From NCBI GenBank assembly GCA_946811695.1, contig OX328123.1:153579122-153643121 (forward strand): a stretch of 64,000 nt of DNA. The letters are read 5' to 3'. Positions 54,230 to 64,000 of this stretch are shown in pieces. Position 1 is the stretch's first letter. Each line of letters opens with the position of its first letter. Below the pieces are notes generated by a model. The model was not told where the DNA came from. It worked only from the letters and a program-made list of their open reading frames with translations, and did not search any database. The DNA is from Gonocerus acuteangulatus (lineage: Eukaryota; Arthropoda; Insecta; Hemiptera; Coreidae). Both the position numbers and the translations under genes were made by a program.

Positions 54230-54880
54230 TAATTAAATAATATTTCATTTTTTGCGTTTATTAAATTAATTGTGTTTATTATCTACTTCGATAATAAATA
54301 TTAATTATTAAAATGTTCATTGTATTCCAAAATATTGACATAGATCATAAAAAAATAAAACAGGAATGTGTTGCGAAAGATTTTTACCTGTGCTGAAGAC
54401 TGTCCTAACAAACATCTACATCATATGTTTAAAAGACGATATAATACTCGAATTCTAGATCCGATACTGCCTCTTTATTTATAATGACAAGCTTAACCTG
54501 GCCTGGCTGGGGTGAGTTGTCAGTCCAGTGTATGTGTTAGGTATTAAAACTCGTGGATTAATTCAACAAACGTATTGATATTCTATGAAGTTTATTCCTA
54601 AACTATAAGGAGAATAATCATTGCGTTTTGCTTTCAGATTACTTAAATTTTTATAAGAAACCATTGGCTTTATTCTAGAATTCCTGAAGAGGGGGGGGTC
54701 TTGAGGTGTGTGGCCAATAGCCAATCCCAGAGGTGGCCTATGGTCCTTTACTTCGTCCGCCTGGATAGTGACTTAAGGCAGCATTTTTGGATATATATTT
54801 TGGTTTATTTTGGATTATAAGCACTGTCGTATGGGTATTTAAAAAAAAAAAAAAATACTCTGGTGTGTAGCATGTCAACG
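54230..54880. other. POLR1E intron, no recognised repeat
   Basis: AT-rich intron sequence with G and A runs; nothing recognised. Confidence 0.4.
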
Positions 54881-54884
54881 ATAG

Positions 54885-55150
54885 TTCATGAAATGTTCGA
54901 CGTGATTCTTTACATTGGCATAACTTTTTTACTTATGAACCGATTGACATGAAACAAACACTGAATGTTAAGTGAAGCTTACCACAATATATTAGTGAAA
55001 AACCGCAACTAAATCGGATAAGCCATTTCTGAGATTAGCGCACACAGACAAACAGATTAACAGACAAACAAACAAAAATTCTAAAAATCATTGTTTTTGG
55101 TACTATTGCATTGATAAAGGCCCCCAATGTTCAGACAGTGATCCATTAGA
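54885..55150 (-). repeat. Dispersed repeat (inverted copy)
   Basis: Diverged complement of 21780-22058, sharing ACCGATTGACATGAAA, ATCGGATAAGCCATTTCTGA and the CACTGTC...GATCC-type edge. It lies in the POLR1E intron. Confidence 0.6.
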
Positions 55151-55159
55151 ATTTTATTA

Positions 55160-55540
55160 TATACATAGAGTGCAGTAGTCAATTCATTTGTCTTATTTGA
55201 GTTCATCCTAAATGGGAAAAATCTTGTTTGGATCGTAGTCAATTATTTCTTCTCAAGCTAGGGATGTTTTGGTAGAGCCACTAATAGAAAACAGGCTAAA
55301 TAACGCTACAACTCCAAGAAGATTTTCCAGAACAAAACTTGTAATGATGAAATAATGTTGCTACGAAGAATAAGAAAATCCTAACCCTCCTTGTTCATCA
55401 TCCCCAGAACCTTCAGCAGCTCAAGGAAGTGGAAGATGTTTCTTCTGTCCAAGGAACAAGGATTATAAATTACAATTAAAATGTCTCAGATGTAATAAAT
55501 TTGTAAGCCCTCAACATTTTTTAAAATCAATATTATGAAA
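55160..55540 (+). pseudogene. piggyBac-type transposase C-terminal remnant
   Basis: Early part reads VNSFVLFEFI, resembling the N-S-x-I/V-L-Y/F segment of DDE_Tnp_1_7. After stops and frameshifts comes GRCFFCPRNKDYKLQLKC, then LRCNKFVSPQHF, the C-x2-C...C-x2-C cysteine-rich finger that ends piggyBac transposases. The catalytic core is missing. It lies within the POLR1E intron on the opposite strand. Confidence 0.7.
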
Positions 55541-55785
55541 TTACTGTAGAAACAATAATTATTTTTTTTATGTCATTAAGATTTTTTTGTGTTCATTCAT
55601 GTTTCAAATAAATACTTTTTTTAAATTATTATTTAGCTGACCCTTTTCTTAATCTTCAAATGTTCGTACAAGGTGGAAGGTTGAATAATAAAAACTTCAC
55701 TACACTATTACATAAACTTTATTTCGTATTTTAGTCAGCCAATCATTAATTTCCAATACATTGAATAAATCAATAAAACAATGTT

Positions 55786-56040
55786 TTAATTAGAGTGAGG
55801 GAAGAGACTTTTAATTGTTAAGACTATATTTTTGTCTGGAAATTAAATGTTTTAATTACAGGGTGGGAAGAGGGTTTTAATTGTTAAGATTATATTTTTT
55901 CTGGAAATTAAATGTTTTAATTACAGGGTGGGAAGAGGGTTTTAATTGTTAAGATTATATTTTTTCTGGAAATTAAATGTTTTAATTACAGGGTGGGAAG
56001 AGGGTTTTAATTTTTAAGACTATATTCCTTCTGTAAATTA
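55786..56040. repeat. 65-bp tandem repeat, about 3.8 copies
   Basis: Units spaced 65 bp (GGGTGGGAAG at 55861, 55926 and 55991) with TTAAATGTTTTAATTACAGG. The first copy, at about 55795, is more diverged. Confidence 0.85.
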
Positions 56041-56049
56041 ATTTTAAAT

Positions 56050-57090
56050 ATATGGCATATCGATTATCGATTAGCTGACTATATTCCACCATATTGGATT
56101 CTTTCAGACCATGATCAGCCTAGTGAGGCCCTACTTGTGGAAGGTTCTCCTCCTCAAGTTGAGGCTGCAACAATTTTTTTATATTTGCAGGCTATAAGCT
56201 CCATATGTCTTAGATACAAATTTGACAACAAATACAAAAATGAAAATTATATGCTAGTATTGGAAATTCTTCTGCAAGAAATATATATTTAAAAGCCCCC
56301 AAAATTTTTTTTTTCGTGTTGATACTCACCCTACCCGGGCCTTCCAGTTTTAGAGAAAACCCAGGCCTAAGAGGGTTAATGATGTAATTGAATTAACACA
56401 AATGAAAAGAAGACTTCATAACAACAACAAACTCTAAATAAAATTCAAATGATTATAATCATTTTCTACAGGGTTTTTCAATAATTATTGCCATCTTCTT
56501 ACAGGCCTTTTGAATCTGCAGTCTCTAAATGGAGGACTTCACAAAGTAAGGACACCAAAAATATTGGACTAAAATAAAAATTAATAAAATTGTAAATAAT
56601 ATTTAATTAAATTGTTTTGTTTTTTTTTGTTTTTTTTTTACGAAAATCTTTATTTTTTAGACAAGTTAACTCATCTGGCTGGAAGTTGAGCCCAGAATGC
56701 TCTTTTATGTTCGGGAATGGTGCCATAGAATTAAACTAAAGATTGTTATTGCATGACAAGTTAAATTCCAAAAAAAACATAAAAAATGTGAAATAGAGGC
56801 AAAGTTCCACCCCCCACAAAGAAACACTCCCTTCCCAAAAAATATCCCCTCCTAAACCCCCCCCCCAAAACGCCTTACCATCCTACACTCCAAAAAAGTA
56901 GTATGAGTTAGTGTATTAAGTGCACCATATTTTCAACCAAAAATATTTGCCAATACAAGAGATGATACAAGAAAGAAATGTCTAAGTTCATTACTTGGAA
57001 GACCTCATAGTTACTTACTAAGAACAGTAAAGACACTTCAACTGACCTTTAAAAACAACAATAAAAATACTTATATCCAGTTACTAAAAT
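56050..57090. other. POLR1E intron, no recognised feature
   Basis: AT-rich with C runs near 56850; no transposon end or coding frame recognised. Confidence 0.4.
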
Positions 57091-57097
57091 ATCACTT

Positions 57098-57205
57098 TCC
57101 TCAACCAGGTATATTCTTAAACTTGGCAATGTTTTATTTGTGCCGAAATTATCTTTAGAGAGAAAACTAAACACTGCCAAGTTTAAGAATATACCTGGTT
57201 GAGGA
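57098..57205. repeat. Hairpin-forming inverted repeat
   Basis: Stem of about 37 bp (CTCAACCAGGTATATTCTTA at 57101 against its complement at 57183) around a loop of about 35 bp. It is adjacent to the inverted 124-bp repeats. Confidence 0.8.
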
Positions 57206-57209
57206 TAGC

Positions 57210-57600
57210 TGATAGACGATTTTGACCTAGCCCATGACACTACCCGGATAAAGACCTACCTATGTACCATGTTTGGTCAAAATCAGTCAAATTGTGTGGA
57301 TTTGTATAAGGAATAAACAGTTAGGCAAACAGCTGATAGACGATTTTGAACTAGCCTATGACACTCCCTGGATCAAGACCGACGTGTGTGTCAAATTTTG
57401 TCAAAATCGGTCAAACGGTGTGTATTTGTATAAGGAACAAACAGACAGACAGACAGCTGATAGACAATTTAACCTAGCCTATGATTCTCCCCGTATCAAG
57501 ACCCATCTGTGTCCCAATTTTTGTTCAAAATCGGTCAAACGGTACGGATTAGTAAGAGGAACAAACATACAGATAGACAGCTGGTAAAAGATTTTGACCG
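57210..57600 (-). repeat. Three inverted copies of the 124-bp repeat
   Basis: Complement of the units at 38200: GATTTTGACCTAGCC, AAAATCGGTCAAACGG and TGTATAAGGAACAAACAGAC recur three times. It belongs to the second HINE/Helentron-like family. Confidence 0.8.
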
Positions 57601-58225
57601 AGCCTAAATGCGTCTAATTGTTTCTCAAAACATCAAATACCAAGACGATTCATTTGATACCCCACATCATGGGTTTCGGACGGAATGACGGGTTTCCGAA
57701 GGAAGTACAAAACTGGCACGCCTCCGCTCCGGAAGCGGAGTCAACCTTTCATACCTTTTCAGGATTTTTCGATTTTTTCTTTTAATAACACCTTCATATC
57801 TATCATCATGCAAAATTTCAAGTCTCTAGCATCATGGGAAGTGCCTAATAATTTTGATGAGTCAGTGAGTGAGTGAGTGAGTCCTATAAATCCCGATTTT
57901 CGAATGGCTTTTATCTCAGAAACTATTCAATGTAGAAATATGAAAATTTCCAGTTTTACTTACTTCTAGTAGTATAATACCTGTGTAAAATTTCATAACT
58001 TTATCTTTACCTGGTTGAAAGTTATGAGAGGGTAAAAATCGGCTCTAACACCTGTAATATACACACTGTATGCTTAGGCCGGAACTTGGCCTGGCGCACT
58101 ACCGTGCACCTAGATTATCTAATGGATTTAAAGCTTCAATGAGACGACACGATGAGACAAATCGAATAGAGCTCATAACATAGCATGGGAGGAGGCATAA
58201 AGTTTGGACCGTTCAATATCTCAAA
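57601..58225. repeat. Dispersed repeat-like stretch with short GTGA microsatellite
   Basis: Contains GGTTTCGGACGGAATGACGG, a GAGTCAGTGAGTGAGTGAGT run at about 57859, and smooth AT-rich sequence. It resembles the microsatellite part of a dispersed element; class not determined. Confidence 0.4.
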
Positions 58226-58227
58226 AA

Positions 58228-58812
58228 CTCTGCTATAGCCTGTTCAGATAAACCCAGGAGTTCAATTGTACTTGTGCGAACATCGGCGGAAATCTCTCCC
58301 CACGGATCTGCCATTTGGATTACTATATCAAAGAAGAACAGGCTATGTGAAACTCAATAAAAACTGATTATGTCTCATTTAGGACTAGGGAAGGCTTTGA
58401 GAGGTTAGTTAAGGGAGATAGTGTTTAATATTTATTAATACTTTGCCAAAACTAAGGTTGAAAACTTTTTAAATTTCATAGTGATAAGGTTATGACTGAG
58501 AGAATTTTTACCGCCAATTTTCTACCGGGAATATAGGCCAGACCCTTTTCCCTCCATCTATTTGAACATGCAACGTTATAGTCTAAATTGTTTTCAGCCT
58601 TAGTTTTGGCTAAGTATTAACAAATATTAAACACTATCTCCCTTACCTGACCTCACATAGCCTTCCCTACTCCTAAATGAGACATAATCAGTTTTTATTG
58701 AGTTTCACATAGCGTGTTGTTCATTGAAATAGTAATGCAAATCAGGAGTAATTCCCGCAGAATTTCGTACTTGTGGGATGTGAACTATTCCAACTAACTG
58801 AACAGGCAATAG
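58228..58812. mobile_element. Foldback MITE, about 585 bp
   Basis: Ends AGCCTGTTCAG and CTGAACAGGC. The arms pair over most of their length: ACTGATTATGTCTCATTTAG against CTAAATGAGACATAATCAGT, and GGGAGATAGTGTTTAATATT against its complement. The centre is near 58520. It is in the POLR1E intron. Confidence 0.8.
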
Positions 58813-58844
58813 GCTTCATTGTAAGACACGTTAAATTTTTAAGC

Positions 58845-58905
58845 ATAAAAGAAGCACCAATAAAAGACTTGAAACATGTAGAGCTTTTAATGAATTGACA
58901 GAATG
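58845..58905 (+). repeat. Penelope-like fragment with hammerhead-like order
   Basis: GAAGCACCAATAAAAGAC followed by TTGAAACATGTAGAGC is close to the fragment at 8597 (GGCACCAATAAAGGTGTGAA). It is degenerate. Confidence 0.35.
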
Positions 58906-59049
58906 GTACAATAGTTTTTTAATTCACAACTTCATTTTTTGAAAGTGAAAATAGTGGGTCATGTCTAACCATTTCTACAAATTAAATGTTCCTAATTCCA
59001 AATCAATTATCTTTCGTTGTCAAAAATAAATAAATATCACAAAACTTAC

Positions 59050-59175
59050 TTTTTCTGGCCGAAGCCCTTCAAGCATGATGACAGGACTTCGATATCTAAC
59101 TGAAAGTCGCAAGCGAGAAGCAGTGTAACCATGAGATGGCAAACAAGTTTATCTTTGCAGAAACTAGGTCTTGTC
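59050..59175 (-). CDS. POLR1E: RNA polymerase I subunit RPA49/PAF53, penultimate exon
   Basis: A 126-bp exon between acceptor GGTTTCAG and donor GTAAGT (59044-59049); phase 2 on both sides. It encodes RPSFCKDKLVCHLMVTLLLA then CDFQLDIEVLSSCLKGFGQK. It corresponds to the winged-helix region of RPA49 where a K-x4-Y/H helix is followed by D-F-x-I/L-D-L-x-V-L. The start was chosen at this acceptor because it restores the Arg codon split after exon 59603-59821 and keeps the frame. Confidence 0.85.
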
Positions 59176-59602
59176 CTGAAACCATTCAATTGTATCTTCA
59201 GTGAGGCAATATAAAAATTTGGAAACATTTGTTGGACAGTAACAATTGAAACTAAGCAGATACATAAACCTTTCAGGCAGTTAAATAATTCTCTATTTTG
59301 TTTTTTGGGCTGTTTTAATATTGGTCATGTATTCTGTATTCTGACATGTAATCTGAAGACCTAAATTCTTTGCAATTTTTATTTTGAAAAAAGTTATTTT
59401 TTTCTGCTGTCTACTTCATTTAATTTTACTTTATTTGTTTGAATATGAATCAATGACACAAGAATACAGCACTTTTCATTCCATTTTCTGATGACTGGGT
59501 TAGTGTAGCTTGCAACAGGTGCACTGCATACACTTCCAGGGTTGGTAGCAGACACACAGTCTGTTTTTTCATTTCACCATGAATACAAAAATCAATACCC
59601 AC

Positions 59603-59821
59603 CTTGTTGAATTTGATTGAACAGTAAATTCTTTCAAAATCTTTGAAGCAACAACTCGAGAATATGGACATATTTTCTTGACGCTATCTCTAGCTTTTAT
59701 TTCAGCAGCATTCATGTTGAAAAATTTAACTAAACAGTTCCCATAAATTAATAGGACCAATTTATCAATGTCAGGATTACTGCCCAGGCGTGAAATATGA
59801 CAGTATAAAAAGTAATTTGTT
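59603..59821 (-). CDS. POLR1E: RNA polymerase I subunit RPA49/PAF53, exon
   Basis: A 219-bp exon after acceptor TTTTTTCAG and before donor AAG|GTGGGT, phase 2 on both sides. It encodes TNYFLYCHISRLGSNPDIDK, then LVLLIYGNCLVKFFNM, then PYSRVVASKILKEFTVQSNS. It aligns with the part of RPA49 after the dimerisation-domain linker, where one helical segment carries a Y/W-F-x2-L-I/V-K-F motif. Nothing in it looks damaged. Confidence 0.85.
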
Positions 59822-59829
59822 CTGAAAAA

Positions 59830-60035
59830 ATAAATAAGAACAATTATTTTAAGAGAAGAAGTATATTCATATAATTTTTAGGTTCACAAAAATTTAAAAT
59901 TAGTGTTAAAAGTTAACCATTTAGGATTACAACTGATTAGAGTTAAAATTAACTCTTTTCCTCTTATCTGTCATTAGGTTTACCATTCAACTTTATTACA
60001 ATGCAAGTTCGGTGTTAAATACAATTTAAAAAAAA
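59830..60035. other. POLR1E intron, no recognised feature
   Basis: AT-rich intron sequence between the exon and the HINE body fragment. Confidence 0.4.
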
Positions 60036-60039
60036 AAAC

Positions 60040-60640
60040 AAAAAACAACCAATTAAAAAGTTAGGTAAACAGAGACAAAAATCCGCTGAAATGAAAAACC
60101 TAACAATTTCGAAGCTTTAAGCACTTATTTCTCAGATTGACATTGCCACTTCAAAAATTACATCAGCTACGTTTTTTGGAAAGAATTCAGTAATCTTTCA
60201 AATTCCCACCTTCCACTTACCAACCGTTTTCGAGATATTTCAGAAAAAAAATATCGAGATCCGAAAACTTTTCATGTCTATTAATAACATTTTTTTGTTT
60301 GTAATACTTTCTTACCTCAAAACGCAACTAAAATTTAAATATGTTAGACTAGATGAATGTCAAACATGTGGAACAAGTTTCAACTGAATCAATTGTTTCT
60401 GAATACCCAAATTGAAAATTATTTTCAAAAATAGTCGTACATATCAATTTTTCTCGTAAACGATAACAAATATCGATTTAAAAATAGTTTCATTCGTTTT
60501 TCTAGGCTTAGGAACCTACAAAATGTGTACCTGAAGGCATATAAACTTGAAAACATAAGCGTTGCAATATTTTTTGCACGAATTTCGCACCCAAAAAGTT
60601 GTTCCAGTGGACGGATTCTGAAGGCAGATCAAATGTTCCG
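60040..60640 (-). mobile_element. HINE-A body fragment, inverted, in a POLR1E intron
   Basis: Complement of the HINE body: AAGCACTTATTTCTCAGATT, TTTTCATGTCTATTAATAAC and AAACATAAGCGTTGCAAT, in the expected order. It stops near the segment that normally precedes (TA)n; no terminus. Confidence 0.7.
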
Positions 60641-60859
60641 CTGGTGCCACTCCAAGCCCAGCGCCTTCAGTGTTGCCAGATCTAACACTATGATACCAGT
60701 CTCAATATACATATTAATTGTCACCTTTTACTTGAAAAGGCTCAAGAGTTTTCAGTCCTATTAAAAAATGACTTGATATCCGACACATCTTGGCTCCTTT
60801 GTTTTCGTGAACGCCATGATATTGTTATCAGGAAAATCTATGCAGGGGCTTCCTGTGTT

Positions 60860-61575
60860 TCTCCAACATTGAAGGACACCTTCTCTAAATTCTAGAAGGT
60901 TATATAGACGAAGTAATTTTCAATTGCGATGAACCGGGTCTGTTATGTAGGTTGTCCCTTGATAAAACATTTATATTTGCTGGATAAAAATGTCCAAGTG
61001 GGAAACGTTCTAAAGAAAGAGTAACTTTGTTAGTTGCAGCCATTATGACAGGGACAAAAAGAATATTGTAAACTGCTAATTAAAAATCCTCGCCACTTTC
61101 AGAATATTCCTCTGCAATAGTGAGTTACCGAAAAACTTAGATAACTTTTAAATTGTATAAAGAGATTGTGTTGAGGGAGGAAGAGCTGAACAAAACTAAA
61201 AAAAAAGAAAAGTTAGTCCTTTAGGGTAATTGTCCCACACATCTGGATCTGAAGTCACTTAAGACAATAAAATTTCTGTTTCTGCCTGCCAATAATATGC
61301 CCTTGTTACAGCCTAAGGACCAGCGTGTAATATAAAGTTTGAAGATAAATTTCAGAAAACTTCTAATTCTCAAAATCATAGATAATATAAAACAGGATAT
61401 GAAAAATTCCCAATATAAATTTGTTAGAAGCTATATTATTGGTTACAAAAGCTCGGAACAGAGTAGACGACAAGACAATTGCTTTCATCACAGTGGGTTT
61501 TATTGTAGCAGACTTAGAAACACAAATGTAACATCTTATATTGAATCTCTTTCTGAACATTCTTTAGTAATTTGA
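60860..61575 (+). pseudogene. pogo/Tigger-like DDE_1 transposase remnant
   Basis: Broken frames keep family phrases in order: a N-C/A-D-E-x-G-L-like stretch near 60925 (AATTGCGATGAACCGGGTCT), then a KSKERVTLLVAAIMTGTKR-like stretch near 61010. GNCPTHLDLKSLKTIKF follows, with Gly where the second catalytic Asp is expected and a TAG stop just before it. Then FLFLPANNMPLLQPKDQRVI keeps the third Asp. The tail frame 61339-61575 continues. It lies antisense in the POLR1E intron 59822-62164 and is a different copy from that at 27637. Confidence 0.7.
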
Positions 61576-61788
61576 CTTTCTGATATTTTTCAGTTGAATT
61601 GAAATACAAAAATTGACTAAAACACACCAAAATTGATTTGAGGAAATAACCCGATGTAAAGTTAGAGACTTTTTGATAACGACAATTCTCTGTGGAAATT
61701 ATTGATAATCGGTTATAATGTCCATTTCTTTTAACGGCAAGATTTTGTTGGTCCCTTGGCGGACATTATAGACGATAATATATAATAT

Positions 61789-61825
<37 letters not shown>

Positions 61826-61850
61826 TATATATTTTTATATATATCCAAAG
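61576..61850. repeat. AT-rich sequence with (TA)n
   Basis: Unrecognised AT-rich sequence ending in TA tracts at 61780-61845 that belong to the HINE 5' end that follows. Confidence 0.5.
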
Positions 61851-61852
61851 CT

Positions 61853-61911
61853 GCTTATCCTCATAAGCAGGTTTCCTCCCTATCGAGGGAGGGAGGAACC
61901 GCACTACAAAG
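61853..61911 (-). mobile_element. HINE-A 5' hairpin end, inverted
   Basis: CTCATAAGCAGGTTTCCTCC, then the stem partner GGAGGGAGGAACCGCAC, is the complement of the HINE 5' terminus; the block between it and (TA)n is missing. Confidence 0.65.
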
Positions 61912-62164
61912 TTTCCTAAGATGCTTTGTGGTCTTTGTTTAGTACCTCTTCAAGGCTATTCCCAACAGCTGAGCTCACCTAAAATATCTTTACTGTGGCC
62001 TAAACGCCTTCTGCATGGATTCCATAATTGTACATCACGAAGCCGAGAAAGGATCCCAAAAAAATTTGTACCACTAAACATAAAATACCACTGGAGTAGT
62101 TCGATTGCAATATGAATTAATGTCTTCATACCTTACAAGATTTGAGTATTTAAATGACACTTAC

Positions 62165-62369
62165 TTTTCATCCGTTTCATTGAGACCATTCTCCGCTAAG
62201 AACTCCGCTGAGGATTTTAAAGATTCCCTTTCCTCCTTGGTAAGCATATCGTCAAGAGAGTAAACCTCCTCAGGGGTGCTAGCATTCCTATTGCATGGCG
62301 GTAACAGCTTCAAGACTTCATCGTCTCCATGATTGCTCGAGTTCAGTTCACTCAATTTTACATCAATAT
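62165..62369 (-). CDS. POLR1E: RNA polymerase I subunit RPA49/PAF53, exon
   Basis: A 205-bp exon after acceptor CTGTTTAG (first two bases complete a split Asp codon) and before donor GTAAGT, phase 2 out. It encodes IDVKLSELNSSNHGDDEVLK, then LLPPCNRNASTPEEVYSLDD, then MLTKEERESLKSSAEFLAEN. L-P-P-C followed by P-E-E/D-V-Y and L-x-D/E-L/M-L is a signature stretch of RPA49 between the dimerisation module and the winged helices, and was the main reason for the gene call. Confidence 0.9.
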
Positions 62370-62439
62370 CTAAACAGTCCAAGTTTTAATATATTTACAA
62401 AACAATATTGGTTTAAAACTGCAACAACTTATACAATTT

Positions 62440-62670
62440 TTTGGCCTAAAGGTTAAAGTCCTCACTGTTCTACATGCCACGTTTGGCCTAAAGGTTTAAG
62501 TCCTTACTGTTTTAAATCAGCTAAATGCTTTGTTTGGCTAAAGGTTTAAGTCCTAACTGTTCTAAATGAGCTAACTGCCTCGTTTGGCCTATAGGTTTAA
62601 GTCCTCACTTTTCTACATGAGCTATATGTCTTGTTTGGCCTAAGGGTTTAAGTCTTCACTTATTTTATTT
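62440..62670. repeat. About 51-bp tandem repeat, about 4.6 copies
   Basis: Five starts of TTTGGCCTAAAGGTTTAAGT-like units, each followed by TCACTGTTCTACATGAGCT, within the POLR1E intron. Moderately diverged. Confidence 0.8.
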
Positions 62671-62687
62671 TGGCTTATAAATCCAAA

Positions 62688-63360
62688 AGTCCGACCACAG
62701 GAACTGCATCATCTTATCCGTATTGCCATTTGGAAAGCATAGAATAGAAAGAGGTTATATTTTCTCTTCCCTGGAAAAAAAAATTGGAATAAAGTAAAAT
62801 TAAATCTGAAAGAGGAGCAAGATCTTAGGTGCCACAAGAGGGAACTAGCAGTATCCTAAGTAGAAAATCTAATTGCTCAATCAAGAATTGCATAATTACC
62901 ATTTTTTTGTTGTTTCTTATATGGCACATTAACATGTGAGCCATTAGCGGGAGGCTATCTTACCTCGTAGTAAGACCCTTCCTAAATATCCCTCGTGGAG
63001 GCAGGACTCAAACCCACCCCATGAGAATCCAACCTGTTAGCCATTGGATCACGGGGAGACCCCCAAACCGTTTTTGCGTGGAATATAATAATAGATGCCC
63101 AACTGGTTTCAAGATATATGAAAATATATCTTACAATCCCAAAAGAAACCCTAGTTTTTTTTTAACTTTTATCGAAATGACCTTGGAAATGGTTTCATTC
63201 AATTCCCAACATCCAATTACTCATAAAATGTTTACCTGGAAGCCCAGTGTAACAAAAACATAAGCGCTACGATTTCGTTTGAACAAATTTCACCCCTATA
63301 AAAATCATGTTCCAGTGGACGGATTCTGCTGGTTAACAAAATAATACTTGTCTTTGAGAG
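62688..63360 (-). mobile_element. HINE-A element lacking its 5' end, inverted, with a SINE inside
   Basis: Begins with the complement of the 3' terminus (AAGTCCGACCACAGGAACTG, then CATCTTAT), and ends in the body complement (CAGTGGACGGATTCTGCTGG). A SINE occupies about 62905-63063. Confidence 0.65.
62905..63063 (-). mobile_element. tRNA-derived SINE, inverted
   Basis: The complement reads GGGTCTCCCCGTGATCCAAT at the head (box A-like) and GGGTTTGAGTCCTGCC at box B, then a body ending near GTGCCATATAAGAAAC. The head matches the SINE at 52348 (GGGGTCTCCCGTGGTCTAAT), the same family. Confidence 0.75.
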
Positions 63361-63369
63361 CAAATTCAG

Positions 63370-63785
63370 GGTATACCGTGACAACAGAATGGGAAGTAAA
63401 GGCTGAACTTACAGAGAAGCTCTATAATGTGGTAAACCAAGCCCTATCTTTAATTGGACTGTGTCTAGATCTTTCCTACATATCAATTAGATGACCACAT
63501 TTAAATAAAATTATCTTATAATGGCATCATTTTCATACAAGACTATACCATTGATATGAGAATATATTTTCATGTGACTTCTACGACTAATTTAAAATAT
63601 ATTTTTCTTAAAATACCTTGGAAAGTGTAAATAACTTTAAATGGAATGCCAAAAAAATTAATAGAGTATCTCTTTTTATTAAATCTGTAGAACTGCCTCC
63701 ATGAAATACTCATTGTAAGTAAACAAACTGATGTAAGAGAAACCATTTAAAAGACAAAAAATTATAGCACTGATAAGAAAGAATA
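63370..63785. other. POLR1E intron, no recognised feature
   Basis: AT-rich intron sequence; nothing recognised. Confidence 0.4.
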
Positions 63786-63790
63786 CAAAC

Positions 63791-64000
63791 CTCCAACAGT
63801 ATCTATTATTTCATCTTTATTTAAAGACATGTCTAAATTTAATTTCACAGCTACTCCAGAAGCTCGCTTTGATTTTTTAGATCCAAATGATTGCCTCAGC
63901 ATATGATACTGAGCCTGCCAGTCTTTGTCCTCATTTAACTGTTCCTTTGTAATTTTTTTCCTTTTCAAGCATTCTTCTTCTCTTGCAGAATTAAGTAAAG
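63791..64000 (-). CDS. POLR1E: RNA polymerase I subunit RPA49/PAF53, exon continuing past the window
   Basis: Open from the window edge to donor GGAG|GTTTGT, ending in phase 1. It encodes LLNSAREEECLKRKKITKEQ, then DWQAQYHMLRQSFGSKKSKR, then LNLDMSLNKDEIIDTVG. The F-G-S-K-K-x-K-R-A phrase lies in the linker after the RPA49/RPA34 dimerisation domain. The N-terminal half of the protein (dimerisation domain) must lie to the right of the window. Exon start not seen. Confidence 0.85.

Noticed and set aside
61339..61575. Host gene exon in the POLR1E intron
   Set aside because: It follows in order from a decayed pogo/Tigger transposase and reads as its C-terminal tail.

Overview
Eukaryotic, AT-rich and very repeat-dense nuclear DNA, most likely from an arthropod. 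The evidence for that is Jockey- and RTE-type LINE fragments, Tc1/mariner-, pogo-, piggyBac-, hAT- and Merlin-like DNA transposon debris, tRNA- and 5S-derived SINEs, (TA)n tracts, and a spliced nuclear gene. I see no bacterial operons, ribosome binding sites or CRISPR array. The species cannot be named from the sequence alone.

Layout. 1-2740 is a 69-bp satellite with an 11-monomer higher-order period, followed by a LINE RNase H fragment (2733-3605). 3611-15580 is a stack of copies of one non-autonomous rolling-circle-like family (called HINE-A here), interrupted by a long-arm foldback inserted at TA, a hAT-like MITE and a 56-bp satellite. 15980-21140 holds a second HINE-like family, mariner-type and foldback elements, a 5S rRNA-derived SINE, an RTE-like reverse transcriptase remnant, a 78-bp tandem array inside an inverted repeat, and a tRNA-SINE. 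21355-28640 has diverged HINE copies, a second hAT-like MITE, a LINE tail, a 1.85-kb palindrome carrying Merlin-like transposase starts, another LINE tail and a pogo/Tigger element. 28990-30640 has two HINE copies abutting head to tail. 31890-36670 is a 43-bp satellite. 37900-48640 is more of the same debris, including a mariner-like element with inverted transposase fragments. 48830-53990 is an 80-bp satellite split by a HINE, which is split by a second HINE, which carries a SINE.

The one conserved host gene lies on the minus strand from beyond the right edge down to 54109: the C-terminal part of POLR1E (RNA polymerase I subunit RPA49/PAF53). Five exons join in consistent phase with good splice sites and a poly(A) signal. 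Its introns hold piggyBac and pogo remnants, foldbacks, HINE pieces and a SINE.

The strongest unexplained system is HINE-A. It has an asymmetric terminal inverted repeat (TTAGCGCGGTTCC at the very 5' end, its complement about 30 bp inside the 3' end), a GC-rich 5' hairpin, a short 3' hairpin (CGCAG-TTC-CTGCG) and a central (TA)n tract. In three places the interrupted target can be read on both sides, and each time the insertion lies inside a T-run. This matches the Helentron/HINE (DINE-1-like) architecture. No Rep/helicase gene is present, so the copies here are non-autonomous.
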